Positions 46,180-54,509 of a stretch of DNA of 64,000 bases are shown piece by piece (positions within the stretch are counted from its first letter, which is position 1; every line of letters starts with the position of its first letter). The stretch covers positions 1-64,000 of the forward strand of contig DATBZA010000087.1 in NCBI GenBank assembly GCA_036513415.1. Direction: 5' to 3'. The notes under the pieces were generated by a model. The model made no database searches and was not told the DNA's origin. It saw nothing but the letters and a program-made list of their open reading frames with translations. Made by a program: the position numbers and the translations under genes. This stretch comes from 40CM-4-68-19 sp036513415. GTDB lineage: Bacteria > Myxococcota > Myxococcia > Myxococcales > 40CM-4-68-19.

Positions 46180-46779
46180 TCAGACGGCGCCGCCCCGGGC
46201 CAGCCGCTCCAGCGGCGGCCTCAGGATCTGCAGTGCACGGCCGCGATGGGAAAGGCGATTTTTCTCTTCCGCCCCAAGCTCCGCCAGCGTCTTTCCCGGG
46301 GTTTCGGTGGGGAGGAACAGCGGATCGTATCCGAAGCCGTGGGCCCCGCGCGGCGCCAGCGCGATGCTCCCGTCCACGCGCCCTTCGGCCCGCAGGACGT
46401 GCCCGCCGTCCGGCGCGCTGAGGGTGACGGCGCAGAAGAAATGCGCCCCGCGGCGCGGCTGCGGGACGCCCTCGAGCGCCGCGAGCAACCTCGAGCGCCG
46501 CTCCGAGTCGGTCGGCGCGTACCGCGCGCTGTGCAGGCCGGGCGCGCCGTCCAGCGCATCGACGCAGAGCCCGCTGTCGTCCGCGAGCGTCCAGAGCCCG
46601 CTCTGGCGGGCGCAGGTGGTGGCCTTTTGCGCGGCATTGTCGTGAAAGGTGTCCCCCGTCTCGTCTGGAGCAGGCAGTCCGGCGTCGCGCAAGGAGACCA
46701 GCTCCAGGGGGACGCCGGCGAGGATCTGGCGGATCTCGACCAGCTTCCCCTCATTCGAGGTCGCGACCAGCAGCTTCAC
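46180..46779 (-). CDS. rdgB: XTP/dITP diphosphatase
   Basis: This 199-residue Ham1/RdgB family house-cleaning enzyme hydrolyses non-canonical purine NTPs. The N-terminus LLVATSNEGKLVEIRQIL holds the substrate SxxxK region. TLADDSGLCVDALDGAPGLHSARYAP and HGFGYDPLFLP are family signatures. GTG 46779 overlaps the rph stop (GTGA), so the two are translationally coupled, an arrangement common in bacteria. Confidence 0.95.
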   Translation of the reverse strand: MKLLVATSNEGKLVEIRQILAGVPLELVSLRDAGLPAPDETGDTFHDNAAQKATTCARQSGLWTLADDSGLCVDALDGAPGLHSARYAPTDSERRSRLLAALEGVPQPRRGAHFFCAVTLSAPDGGHVLRAEGRVDGSIALAPRGAHGFGYDPLFLPTETPGKTLAELGAEEKNRLSHRGRALQILRPPLERLARGGAV

Positions 46780-47489
46780 TTCACGAAGGCCCCGGCGATG
46801 GCCGCGAGCTGCTTCTGGTGCAGCTCCGCGAGACCCTTCTGCGCCATCCCCACCATCGCGTTGAGCTGCGCGGGTGTGAAGGGCCGCTTCTCGGCGGTGC
46901 CCTGCACCTCGAGCAGCTCGCCGGCGGCGTTCCCGACCACGTTCATGTCCACCTCGGCGGCGAAGTCCTCCTCGTAGTCCAGGTCGAGCAGCGCCTGCCC
47001 CGAGAGGATCCCGACGCTCACCGCCGCAACCGGGGGCCGGAGCGCCTTTTCCCGCTGCATGCGCCGGAGCGCGATCCCCAGCGCCACGTACGCGCCGGTG
47101 ATCGCCGCGGTCCGGGTGCCGCCGTCCGCCTGTAGCACGTCGCAATCGATCAGCACCTGCCGCTCCCCGAGCACTTGCAGATCGACCGCCGCCCGCAGCG
47201 CTCGCCCGATCAACCGCTGGATCTCCTGGGTGCGCCCGCTCTGCTTCCCCTTGGCCGCCTCGCGATCCGTGCGCGTGTGCGTCGAGCGCGGCAGCATCCC
47301 GTACTCAGCAGTCACCCACCCGCGCCCGGATCCCTTCACGTGTCCGGGAACCCGCTCCTCCGCCGTGGCCGTGCAGAGGACGCGCGTCCGCCCGAAGCTG
47401 GCCAGGACGCTTCCCTCGGCGTGCTCGGTGAAGTTGGCGACCAGCGTCACGTTGCGGAGCTGGTCAGGTCCGCGATCCTTCCGGGGCAT
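46776..47489 (-). CDS. rph: Ribonuclease PH
   Basis: This 237-residue phosphorolytic 3'-5' exonuclease trims tRNA 3' ends. Signatures: GSVLASFGRTRVLCTA, GWVTAEYGMLPRSTHTRTDREAAKGKQ (marking the catalytic Arg loop), IDCDVLQADGGTRTAAITGAYVA, and DLDYEEDFAAEVDMNVV. Full length. It lies next to a tRNA cluster and overlaps rdgB. Confidence 0.96.
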   Translation of the reverse strand: MPRKDRGPDQLRNVTLVANFTEHAEGSVLASFGRTRVLCTATAEERVPGHVKGSGRGWVTAEYGMLPRSTHTRTDREAAKGKQSGRTQEIQRLIGRALRAAVDLQVLGERQVLIDCDVLQADGGTRTAAITGAYVALGIALRRMQREKALRPPVAAVSVGILSGQALLDLDYEEDFAAEVDMNVVGNAAGELLEVQGTAEKRPFTPAQLNAMVGMAQKGLAELHQKQLAAIAGAFVK

Positions 47490-47501
47490 GGGCGGTGCGA
47501 C

Positions 47502-48356
47502 TTACCGCGTCCCGACGGGTGAGGCAACCACGCCCGCTGACTTGACCTGTGGCGACTGCGCGTTTTCCGGCGGGGTCTTCACCTGGGCCACCAGCCGGCG
47601 CGACAGGACCTTGTCCGCGAAGTCGCGCACGCCGTCCGCCAGGGCCTGCGCCACCCGCCGCTGGTACCGGTCGCGGCTGAGCATCCGGCCCTCGCGCGGG
47701 TGCGAGATGAACCCGATCTCCACCAGCACCGACGGCATCCGGGTGCCTGAGAGCACGAGGAACGGCGCCTGTCGCACGCCGCGCGACGTCGCCCGGGTCC
47801 CGCGCACGATGTGCTGCTGGACGATCTGGGCCAGGGCGGCCGAGTCGTTGCGCGCCTGCCCCAGGGCCAGGTCGTTCAGGATGCCGGTCACCGCGTCGCT
47901 CGAGCGCGGCAGCGGCACCGCCTCCGGGCCGCCGTTCTCGAGCTGCGCCAGCATCTTCGCTTCCGCGTCGGTCGGGTCCGGCGAGAGGAAGTACGTCTCC
48001 ACGCCCCGCGTCACCTTGCGGTCCCCGACCGTCTCCATCGAGTTGCAATGGATGGAGAGAAAGACGTCGGCGCCCGCCTCGTTGGCGATGCGCACGCGGT
48101 CCGCCAGCGGGATGTCCTCGTCCGCGTCGCGGGTGAGGATTACCGTCGCCCCTTGCGCTTCGAGGGACTCCTTGGTCTTCCGCGCGACCTGCAGCGCGAT
48201 CATCTTTTCGTGGAGCCCGCGCCCGCCGTGCGCGCCGTCGTGGGGCCATCTGCCGCCGTGGCCGGGATCGAGCACGACGACGAGCGGCGCTTGCTGCTCC
48301 GCGAGCGCGGGCAGGGCGAGCAGGCAAGCGAAGCTCAGCGCGAGGGCCCGGCGCAC
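47502..48356 (-). CDS. N-acetylmuramoyl-L-alanine amidase (Amidase_3)
   Basis: This 284-residue periplasmic zinc amidase cleaves peptidoglycan stem peptides. A signal peptide (MRRALALSFACLLALPALA) precedes the Amidase_3 domain: VVVLDPGHGG (zinc His), GLHEKMIALQVARK (zinc Glu), DVFLSIHCNSME (zinc His) and VLVEIGFISHPREG (catalytic Glu). No AMIN or SH3 domain is present. 12 nt upstream of rph, same strand. Confidence 0.94.
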   Translation of the reverse strand: MRRALALSFACLLALPALAEQQAPLVVVLDPGHGGRWPHDGAHGGRGLHEKMIALQVARKTKESLEAQGATVILTRDADEDIPLADRVRIANEAGADVFLSIHCNSMETVGDRKVTRGVETYFLSPDPTDAEAKMLAQLENGGPEAVPLPRSSDAVTGILNDLALGQARNDSAALAQIVQQHIVRGTRATSRGVRQAPFLVLSGTRMPSVLVEIGFISHPREGRMLSRDRYQRRVAQALADGVRDFADKVLSRRLVAQVKTPPENAQSPQVKSAGVVASPVGTR

Positions 48357-48394
48357 GCACGCCAGTGTACCCGAAGGGCAGGCGCCTCCAAGGA

Positions 48395-48619
48395 TTACAG
48401 AGACTCACCCCGGAACGTGTCGCGCATCTTCTTCGCGGTTTCGGGGCTGAAGACCGCGAGCAGCCAGTACACCAACCCCACCACCAGCAGGATCTTGAGC
48501 GCGAACCAGAGCAGCGACATCAAGAGGGCGAGGAGCCCGCCGGCGAAGCCGAAGACGAGCCGGATCGCGACCCAGGCGATCAGGACGACGAGAGCGATGG
48601 AGGCTGCGGTGCGGATCAT
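48395..48619 (-). CDS. Small membrane protein
   Basis: This 74-residue protein is mainly hydrophobic, with two membrane segments (ALVVLIAWVAIRLVFGFAGG and LALLMSLLWFALKILLVVG) and a short charged tail SPETAKKMRDTFRGESL. ATG 48619 overlaps the selD stop (ATGA). Function is unknown. It is the downstream gene of a possible selD transcript. Confidence 0.75.
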   Translation of the reverse strand: MIRTAASIALVVLIAWVAIRLVFGFAGGLLALLMSLLWFALKILLVVGLVYWLLAVFSPETAKKMRDTFRGESL

Positions 48620-49770
48620 CTGCTTTTCTCCTGCAGGAACGAACGAACGCCCGCGTCGGAAATTTCGCCCATCACGTCGATGCCCGGTGCGTCACCTCGC
48701 CGCAGCCTCGCCACTTCGCCGATCACCCGCGCGGGAGCGCCGGCGCTGGCGAGCGCCACCAGGATCTTCGGCGCTGCTTTCGCGCTCACCGATGCAAGCA
48801 TCCCACCGTTGGTCTGCGCGTCGGCGAGCAGCAGCCGGTCCGGCTCGCTCATCTGCTCCGGGAAGGTGGCGCGCTCCGAGACGAACTCCAGATTCGCCTT
48901 GGTCCCGCCGGGGACGACTCCCTCGCGCGCCAGCTCGCGCACGCCCGGCAGGACGGCGATGGCGCTGGCGTCGATTCGCGCCCGCGTCTTCGAAGCGCGC
49001 ATCGCCGAGTCGAGATGGCCGAGCAGCCCGAAGCCGGTCACGTCGGTGAGCGCGTGCACAGACTTCCAGTGCCTCGCGTACACCTCGCCCGCGGCGCGGT
49101 TGAGCTGTCTCATCTGCGCGGTGGCTGTCTTCACCAGACCGGGGTCGGCGACGCCCTTCTTGATCGCGGACACCGCGATTCCGGTGCCGAGCGCCTTCCC
49201 GAGGAGGAGCACGTCCCCCGGCCTGGCGCCCGCGTTGGTCAGGACGCGGCCGGGGTGCACCAGACCGGTCACGGCCAGGCCGTACTTGGGCTCGAGGTCG
49301 TCGACGCTGTGACCGCCCACGATGGGGCAGTCCGCCTCGCGGGCGACCTCCGCTCCACCCGCTAGTATTTCACCAAGAAGCTCGAATGGTTGCGACCGCG
49401 GCCAGCCGACCACGTTCAGCGCGTAGAGTGGCCTTCCCCCCATCGCGTACACGTCCGAGAGCGAGTTCGCCGCCGCGATGCGCCCGTAGTCGCGCGGGTC
49501 ATCGACCACGGGAGCGAAGAAGTCGACCGTGGCAACCAGGCCGCGTTTGTCATCGAGCTTCCAGACGGCGGCATCGTCGCTGGTCTCGGTGCCGACGAGC
49601 AGGGACTTCGGGCGGCGCGCGGGAGTCAGTTCGCGCAGGACCTGCGCGAGCTCCGCCGGGCGGAGCTTGCAGGCTCAACCCGCGCCGTGGCTCAGCAGGG
49701 TGAGCCGCACCGGCTTGGGGTGGCCTTCCGCTGCCCCGGCGGCAGCACCGTTTGTGGCGTTGTCCTCCAC
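48616..49770 (-). CDS. selD: Selenide, water dikinase with selenocysteine
   Basis: SelD makes selenophosphate, the selenium donor for Sec and selenouridine. Read through a TGA at 49677-49675, the protein has VRLTLLSHGAG-U-ACKLRPAEL, aligning the TGA with catalytic Cys17 of E. coli SelD (SHGAGCGCK). Then LLVGTETSDDAAVWKL, TVDFFAPVVDDPRDYGRIAA, AMGG, GGHSVDD and LTDVTGFGLLGHL follow. The likely start is GTG 49770 (GGAGGCGGGC upstream), giving 384 residues with Sec at 32; a GTG at residue 21 would give the usual short N-terminus. Stopping at the TGA would lose the ATP-binding end. Confidence 0.93.
49641..49673 (-). promoter_or_regulatory. Candidate bacterial SECIS hairpin
   Basis: Starting two nt after the selD TGA, AGCTCCGC and GCGGAGCT make an 8-bp perfect stem around a CCG loop. 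Outer CCTGC and GCAGG extend it across a small internal loop. A hairpin immediately 3' of the UGA inside the coding region is where bacterial SECIS elements lie. Confidence 0.75.
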
Positions 49771-49814
49771 GATGCCCGCCTCCAGTTCTAACGCCCTTTC
49801 GCCCGGAGCGCGCC

Positions 49815-50747
49815 TCAGAACTGCCGCAGGTACCCTCGCTCGATCAGCGACGCGATCTTCTGCGAGACCTCCAGATCGCTCCCCGCGGCGCGGTCGAGCA
49901 CCGCTTGCACGACGCCGTAGTTGTGCACCAGTTGCAGGAGGTCCAGCTCCTCGGCCGACAACTCGCGGAGCCGGGGCGAGAGCGGCATGGCGATGCCGAC
50001 CGCCGCCGTCGACGCCGGAAGGCCGCCGCGGGAAAGCTCGTCCGCCTGCTGCATCGCCTCCACCACGAGGTGCTCCGTGGCTTCGGTGATCTCGCTGGGC
50101 ATCGGCGGCAGATCGCCCTCCTGGGGCACGAACTCGAATCCACCCTGCGTCCACGAGACCATGCGGTAGAGCGCTTTCTTGGGCGGGAGGGTGGGGTCGG
50201 AGTCGATCACCGCGCTCACGACCTTGCCGGAGCGCAAGTGGACCCGCCCGCTCCGGTAGCCGCGGATGACGATGGCGCCGGTCTTCTTCGACGTGCTCAG
50301 GAGCTGCAGCAGGTCCACCAAAGGGACCTCCTCGAGCCGCCCCTGGACGGCAGTGCGCCCTCCCGGTCGTTTCTCCTGCGCCGCCGCGGTCCGCTCCAAG
50401 GTCTGCTGGGCCGCCTTGGCGTCGATGGCCGGACCTGGGTGGCGCGCCACCGCCACCAGCTTGAGGATGCTGGTGCCGATCAGGATGCGGTCGCCTTCCT
50501 TGAGGCGCGCCCGCCGCACCTTCTCGCCGTTGACGAACGTCCCGTTGGTGGACCCCAGGTCCGCGATGGTGATCTGGTCCGACGCGAGCGTGAGCTTCGC
50601 GTGCTTGCGCGAGACCATGTCCTCGATCAGCACCATGTCCTGCTCGCTGGAGCGCCCGATCACCAGCTCGCCCGCGTCGGACAGCGGGTACTCGCCACCC
50701 TGGTACTTCCCGGAGATGAAGCGAAGCGCGTAAGCGCGATCGCTCAT
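49815..50747 (-). CDS. FHA domain plus DUF4388-type protein
   Basis: This 310-residue cytosolic protein has an N-terminal FHA phosphothreonine-binding domain (ELVIGRSSEQDMVLIEDMVSRKH, with the GR and SRKH motifs, and LGSTNGTFVNGEKV). A DUF4388/PATAN-like domain follows (QGRLEEVPLVDLLQLLSTSKKTG, written to mark its start; RSGRVHLRSGKVVSAVID). A helical tail ends it. ATG 50747 overlaps the TPR gene stop. Such proteins are signalling adaptors linked to Ser/Thr kinases in myxobacteria. Confidence 0.92.
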   Translation of the reverse strand: MSDRAYALRFISGKYQGGEYPLSDAGELVIGRSSEQDMVLIEDMVSRKHAKLTLASDQITIADLGSTNGTFVNGEKVRRARLKEGDRILIGTSILKLVAVARHPGPAIDAKAAQQTLERTAAAQEKRPGGRTAVQGRLEEVPLVDLLQLLSTSKKTGAIVIRGYRSGRVHLRSGKVVSAVIDSDPTLPPKKALYRMVSWTQGGFEFVPQEGDLPPMPSEITEATEHLVVEAMQQADELSRGGLPASTAAVGIAMPLSPRLRELSAEELDLLQLVHNYGVVQAVLDRAAGSDLEVSQKIASLIERGYLRQF

Positions 50748-51484
50748 GAACCTGCTTTCCGCGCCTGCGCGCGCGCGAGCTTCAGGCACATGTCCGCGGT
50801 GCGATGCTGCGGCTCCATGCGCAGCACTTCCTCCCATTGCGCTTCGGCCTCTTCCAGCTTCCCGCCCGCATAGAGGGCGGTGCCCAGGGCCAGCCGGGCA
50901 GGGACGTAAGCCGGCGCGTGCTGGACGGCGATACGGAACTCGGCCACCGCCCCTTCGATGTCGTTGGCCTCGCGCAGGGCATGCGCGAGCCGCAGGCGCA
51001 GATCCACGAAGGTGGGGCAGAGCGAGAGCGCGCGGCGGTACTCCGCGGCGGCGTCGTTCGGCCGGCGCATGGAGAAATAGCCGTCGGCGACGGAGGCATG
51101 CAGGTTGGCGATCTTGCCGCGCGAGGAGGTGTCCATTGGCTCGTCGCCGTTCGGCTCCCGCGGGCCCCGGCCGCGGGCGCGTTCCAGCGCCGCCCCGTAG
51201 ATCTGCTGGGCGCGCTCGTACTGTCCGAGGTCGTTGCAGACGATGGCCAGGTTGAGCCCCGCCTCGATGTAGCCCGGATTGATCTCGAGGGCCTTCTGCA
51301 ACGCGCGCTGGGCCGCCTCGAACTCGCCCAGCTGGTGATAGATCACTCCCAACATGTGGTGGACGTCCGCGAACCCCACGCCGCGGGCCACCGCGTGCTC
51401 GAGATGCCCGGCCGCGAGCGAGTAGTCGCCGCGCTGGAAGTGCTCTTTGCCGAGGGCGACCAGCTCCCTCAGTTGGTCGTCCAT
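50744..51484 (-). CDS. TPR repeat protein
   Basis: This 246-residue protein has about five tetratricopeptide repeats, e.g. FQRGDYSLAAGHLEHAVARG, YHQLGEFEAAQRALQKALEI, and RRPNDAAAEYRRALSLCP. ATG 51484 follows GACGGGGAG; a longer frame begins upstream. No signal peptide, so it is a cytosolic adaptor, coupled by ATGA to the FHA gene and perhaps working with it. Confidence 0.85.
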   Translation of the reverse strand: MDDQLRELVALGKEHFQRGDYSLAAGHLEHAVARGVGFADVHHMLGVIYHQLGEFEAAQRALQKALEINPGYIEAGLNLAIVCNDLGQYERAQQIYGAALERARGRGPREPNGDEPMDTSSRGKIANLHASVADGYFSMRRPNDAAAEYRRALSLCPTFVDLRLRLAHALREANDIEGAVAEFRIAVQHAPAYVPARLALGTALYAGGKLEEAEAQWEEVLRMEPQHRTADMCLKLARAQARKAGS

Positions 51485-51527
51485 GCGCTCCCCGTCCTGC
51501 ATCCCCCGAGGAGAATGGTACCACGGA

Positions 51528-52457
51528 TCACTGGTCAGCCGGCGCGTCCGCGGGCGGCTGAAGCGGGACCGGCTTGCGGGTCGTCGGATCGGACGGGGGC
51601 ACCGGGGTTTGCACCGCAGGCTTGGGGTCGGTGGGGGAGGTGACCGGCGCATTGGCCGGGATCTTCTTCAGCATCGCTTCGGCTTCGGCGCGGCGAGGGT
51701 CCTGCGGCGCCTCCTGCACCAGGCGCTGCAGCACCTTCCGCTGGTCGCCCAGGTCCTTCGCGTTTCCGTACGCCTCCGCCGCGCGCCAGAGGGACTCTCC
51801 GTGCACCTTGCCCCCGTGCAGGTCGCCGAAGGTGTCTGCGAGCGCCATGTACCGGCCGGCCGCCCCCCGCCACTGTTCGCGCTTCCAGTAGAACTCCGCG
51901 ACGTAGCGCTCGTGCGAGGCCAGGAGCTCGCGGGAATCAGCGATGAGCGCGCGGGCCTTGGGGACGTACTCGCTCTGCGGGAAGCCGGTGACGAACCGGT
52001 TCAGCGCCTCCAGCGCCTGCCGCACCGGGCTCAGATCCTTTTCGTGGACCGGAGGCAGAAAGAAGACATGCGACGGACGGTCGTTGAAGTACGCGAGCCC
52101 GACGCGGAACGCGGCATAGTCGGCCTTGGGGTGCGAAGGGTGCCCTTTGACGAATTCCTGGTACTGGTTCGCCGCCTGCGTCCAGTCGTCCCGCTCGAAC
52201 GCGATGTCGGCGACCGCGAGTTGCGCCAGCGCGGCGAACTGGGAGTAAGGGAAGTTGTTTCGCACGTACTCGAAGAAGCGGGTCGCCTCCATCGGGTTCT
52301 GATCCTTCTTCTCCTGCATGCCCTTCTCGTACGCCTTGGCGGCGTTGCTCGCCTCGGCGCCGGTCACCGGCTTGGTGATGTCCACGCCCGCGTCCTTGCC
52401 GCCCGCGCAGGCGCAGAGGGAGGCGAGAAGAAGCGCTCTACCAGTCGTCGATCTCAT
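51528..52457 (-). CDS. bamD: Outer-membrane assembly lipoprotein BamD
   Basis: This 309-residue protein has a signal and probable lipobox in MRSTTGRALLLASLCACAGG, then TPR-like helices typical of BamD (FFEYVRNNFPYSQFAALAQL, AANQYQEFVKGHPSHP, and VPKARALIADSRELLASHERYVAEFYWKR, given to mark the core). The Pro-rich C-terminal 60 residues are an extension. It helps BamA insert outer-membrane proteins. ATG 52457 overlaps the recX end by 20 nt. Confidence 0.88.
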   Translation of the reverse strand: MRSTTGRALLLASLCACAGGKDAGVDITKPVTGAEASNAAKAYEKGMQEKKDQNPMEATRFFEYVRNNFPYSQFAALAQLAVADIAFERDDWTQAANQYQEFVKGHPSHPKADYAAFRVGLAYFNDRPSHVFFLPPVHEKDLSPVRQALEALNRFVTGFPQSEYVPKARALIADSRELLASHERYVAEFYWKREQWRGAAGRYMALADTFGDLHGGKVHGESLWRAAEAYGNAKDLGDQRKVLQRLVQEAPQDPRRAEAEAMLKKIPANAPVTSPTDPKPAVQTPVPPSDPTTRKPVPLQPPADAPADQ

Positions 52458-52923
52458 CGTTTCCTTCCCACGCCATCCCCAGCGCCTTCGCCGCGGCCGG
52501 GGGCGGATGGCCCTTGGCGACGAGCGCCCGGAACAGGCGCTGTTTCTCCCGCTCATCCGCGGGTTTGCGGCCGCGCAGGCGCCGTTTCAGCGCCCGCGCC
52601 GCCAGCTCCTCGTCCTCCGCCCCTTCCGCCGCCTCGGCTACCGCGGCGCGGGCGTCGGGTTCTGCGATGCCCTGCGCCAGCAGCTTCCTCGCGACCAGGC
52701 GCGGAGCATCTCCCTGACCGACTCGCGTCCGGGCGCGCACGCGGGCCGTTTCGGGGTCGTTGATGTAGCCCAGCTCGCGCACGCGCGCCAGCGTCGATTT
52801 GCGCTCGGGTTCGGCGAATCCGGCCCGTTCCAGGGCGCGGTCCAGCTCGAGCGCCGTCCGGAGGCGCAGGGCGAGCAGCCGCAAGGCCTCGTCGAGGGCG
52901 GGCACCCCGCCAGGATAATACAC
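52438..52923 (-). CDS. recX: Regulatory protein RecX
   Basis: This 161-residue helical RecA modulator has RecX-type repeats: TALELDRALERAGF, STLARVRELGYINDPETARV, RLVARKLLAQGIAEPDARAA, and RLFRALVAKGHPPPAAAKAL. GTG 52923 is the start in the frame shown; a further GTG lies 18 nt downstream. It is upstream of and overlaps bamD. recA is not in the window. Confidence 0.87.
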   Translation of the reverse strand: MYYPGGVPALDEALRLLALRLRTALELDRALERAGFAEPERKSTLARVRELGYINDPETARVRARTRVGQGDAPRLVARKLLAQGIAEPDARAAVAEAAEGAEDEELAARALKRRLRGRKPADEREKQRLFRALVAKGHPPPAAAKALGMAWEGNDEIDDW

Positions 52924-52947
52924 GGAGCGGCCGACGTGGGACCTGGC

Positions 52948-53047
52948 CGTGTCTGAGGCTCAGGCGTAGGAGCTAAGCCACCTTCGGCGGCAGCCCGTGT
53001 CTGAGGCTCAGGCGTAGCCGCAAAGCCGCCTTCGGCGGCAGCGGCTA
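52948..53047. repeat. 48-bp tandem repeat with UUCG hairpin
   Basis: Two tandem units (52948 and 52996) each begin CGTGTCTGAGGCTCAGGCGT and end in a GCC-CTTCGG-GGC type hairpin. The second hairpin (53015-53047) has stem TAGCCGC...GCGGCTA around AGCCGCC-TTCG-GCGGC. The pilT stop codon is part of its stem. The motif recurs at 54471-54503. Confidence 0.75.
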
Positions 53048-54331
53048 GAACCGCTCGATCTGGAAGTCGTCGTCGGAGCCCGGGGCGGCGGGCTTGGCAG
53101 GCCCGGCCGCGGGCTTCGCCGCGCCTGACCCGCCCGGCTTGGCCCCGTTGCCCGGAGCGGGCCGGGCCGCGGGCGGCGGTCGCCCGGCGCCCTGCGTGCC
53201 TTGGGTCTTCTGGCCGTCGGTCTTCTGGCCCTCGAAGTCGTCCCAGGAGGTGTCGCTGGTGCCGCTGATGCCCGAGACGCGCAGCGCGAAGTCGTCGGGG
53301 TTCGAGCACTGCCGCAGCGCCTCCTCGTACGCGATCAGGTTCTGCTTGAAGAGGCCCATCAGCGATTGATCGAAAGTCTGCATCCCGTAGGTGATGAAGC
53401 TCTGCGAGATCGCCTGGGTGATCTCCTTGGTGCGATCCTTGTCCTCGATCATCTCGCGGATGCGGGAGTTGGCGACCAGCACCTCGACCGCCGCGACGCG
53501 TCCCTTGCCGTCTGCGCGCGGCACCAGGCGCTGCGAGACCACGGCGCGCAACACCGAGCCCAGCTGCAAGCGGACCTGCTTCTGCTGGTGAGGAGGAAAC
53601 GCCGAGACGATGCGCGCGATGGTCTCGGTGGCGTCGAGGGTGTGCAGGGTGGAGAGCACCAGGTGTCCGGTCTCCGCCGCGGTCAGCGCGGTCTCGATCG
53701 TCTCCAGGTCGCGCATTTCACCCACCAGGATCACGTCGGGGTCCTGGCGCAGCGCCGACTTGAGCGCTTGCGCGAAGGAGAGCGTGTCCACCCCGACCTC
53801 GCGCTGGTTGACGATGCTCCGCTTGTCGCGGACGAGGAACTCGATCGGGTCCTCGATCGTCATGATGTGGCAGGTCTCGCTCGAGTTGATGTGGTCGACC
53901 ATCGCCGCGAGCGTGGTCGACTTGCCGGAGCCGGTGGTGCCGGTGACCAGGATCAGCCCGCGCTGCTCGCCGGCGACCTTCTCCAGGACCTTGGGCAAGA
54001 GGAGCTGATCGATGGTGGCGATCTTGAAGGGAATCACGCGAAGCACCATCCCGATGGTGCCGCGCTGCTGGAAGACGTTGACGCGGAACCGGCCCAGGCC
54101 CGGGACGCCGTACGCGAGATCCAGCTCGTTCTGGGCCTTGAACTTCTCTTTCTGGTAGTCGTTCATGATCCCGAACGACATCCGGGAGATCTCCTCCGGC
54201 GGCAGGCGGCGGGCGTCCTTGAGCGGGACCAGCGAGCCGTCGACCCGGAACATGGGAGGCAGGCCGGCCTTGAGGTGGATGTCGGACGCTCCGCCCCGCA
54301 GCGCGACCTGCAGGATCTCGTTCAGTTCCAT
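53045..54331 (-). CDS. pilT: Type IV pilus retraction ATPase PilT
   Basis: This 428-residue secretion-type hexameric ATPase powers pilus retraction. The N-terminal domain starts MELNEILQVALRGGASDIHL. Walker A is VTGTTGSGKSTTLAAMVD, the Asp box is TIEDPIEFL, Walker B is LRQDPDVILVGEMRD, the His box is HLVLSTLHTLDA, and the PilT-specific AIRNLIRE-like region is SRIREMIED. The last 75 residues are Gly/Pro/Ala/Gln-rich and low complexity, unlike usual PilT of about 345-370 residues. ATG 54331 is the start. Confidence 0.95.
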   Translation of the reverse strand: MELNEILQVALRGGASDIHLKAGLPPMFRVDGSLVPLKDARRLPPEEISRMSFGIMNDYQKEKFKAQNELDLAYGVPGLGRFRVNVFQQRGTIGMVLRVIPFKIATIDQLLLPKVLEKVAGEQRGLILVTGTTGSGKSTTLAAMVDHINSSETCHIMTIEDPIEFLVRDKRSIVNQREVGVDTLSFAQALKSALRQDPDVILVGEMRDLETIETALTAAETGHLVLSTLHTLDATETIARIVSAFPPHQQKQVRLQLGSVLRAVVSQRLVPRADGKGRVAAVEVLVANSRIREMIEDKDRTKEITQAISQSFITYGMQTFDQSLMGLFKQNLIAYEEALRQCSNPDDFALRVSGISGTSDTSWDDFEGQKTDGQKTQGTQGAGRPPPAARPAPGNGAKPGGSGAAKPAAGPAKPAAPGSDDDFQIERF

Positions 54332-54465
54332 CGCGCGACGGTAGCACGTGCAATCCGCCGCTCCCAATGAACGGCCCTGGTGGAAACTGTGCTCCGATGT
54401 GGGGGATCCGCACGAAGCAAAACGGCCCCGCCTGGGCTGGCAGGGACCGTCGAATGACCTCGCCC

Positions 54466-54509
54466 AAGCGTAGCCGCAGAGCCGCCTTCGGCGGCAGCGG
54501 CTAGCGCTT
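54466..54509. terminator. UUCG hairpin containing rpsI stop codon
   Basis: AAGCG-TAGCCGC and GCGGCTA-G-CGCTT pair around an inner GCCGCC-TTCG-GGCGGC stem. The 33-bp core differs by one base from the copy at the pilT stop. On the minus strand it closes the rplM-rpsI transcript, although no long U-run follows. Confidence 0.6.
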
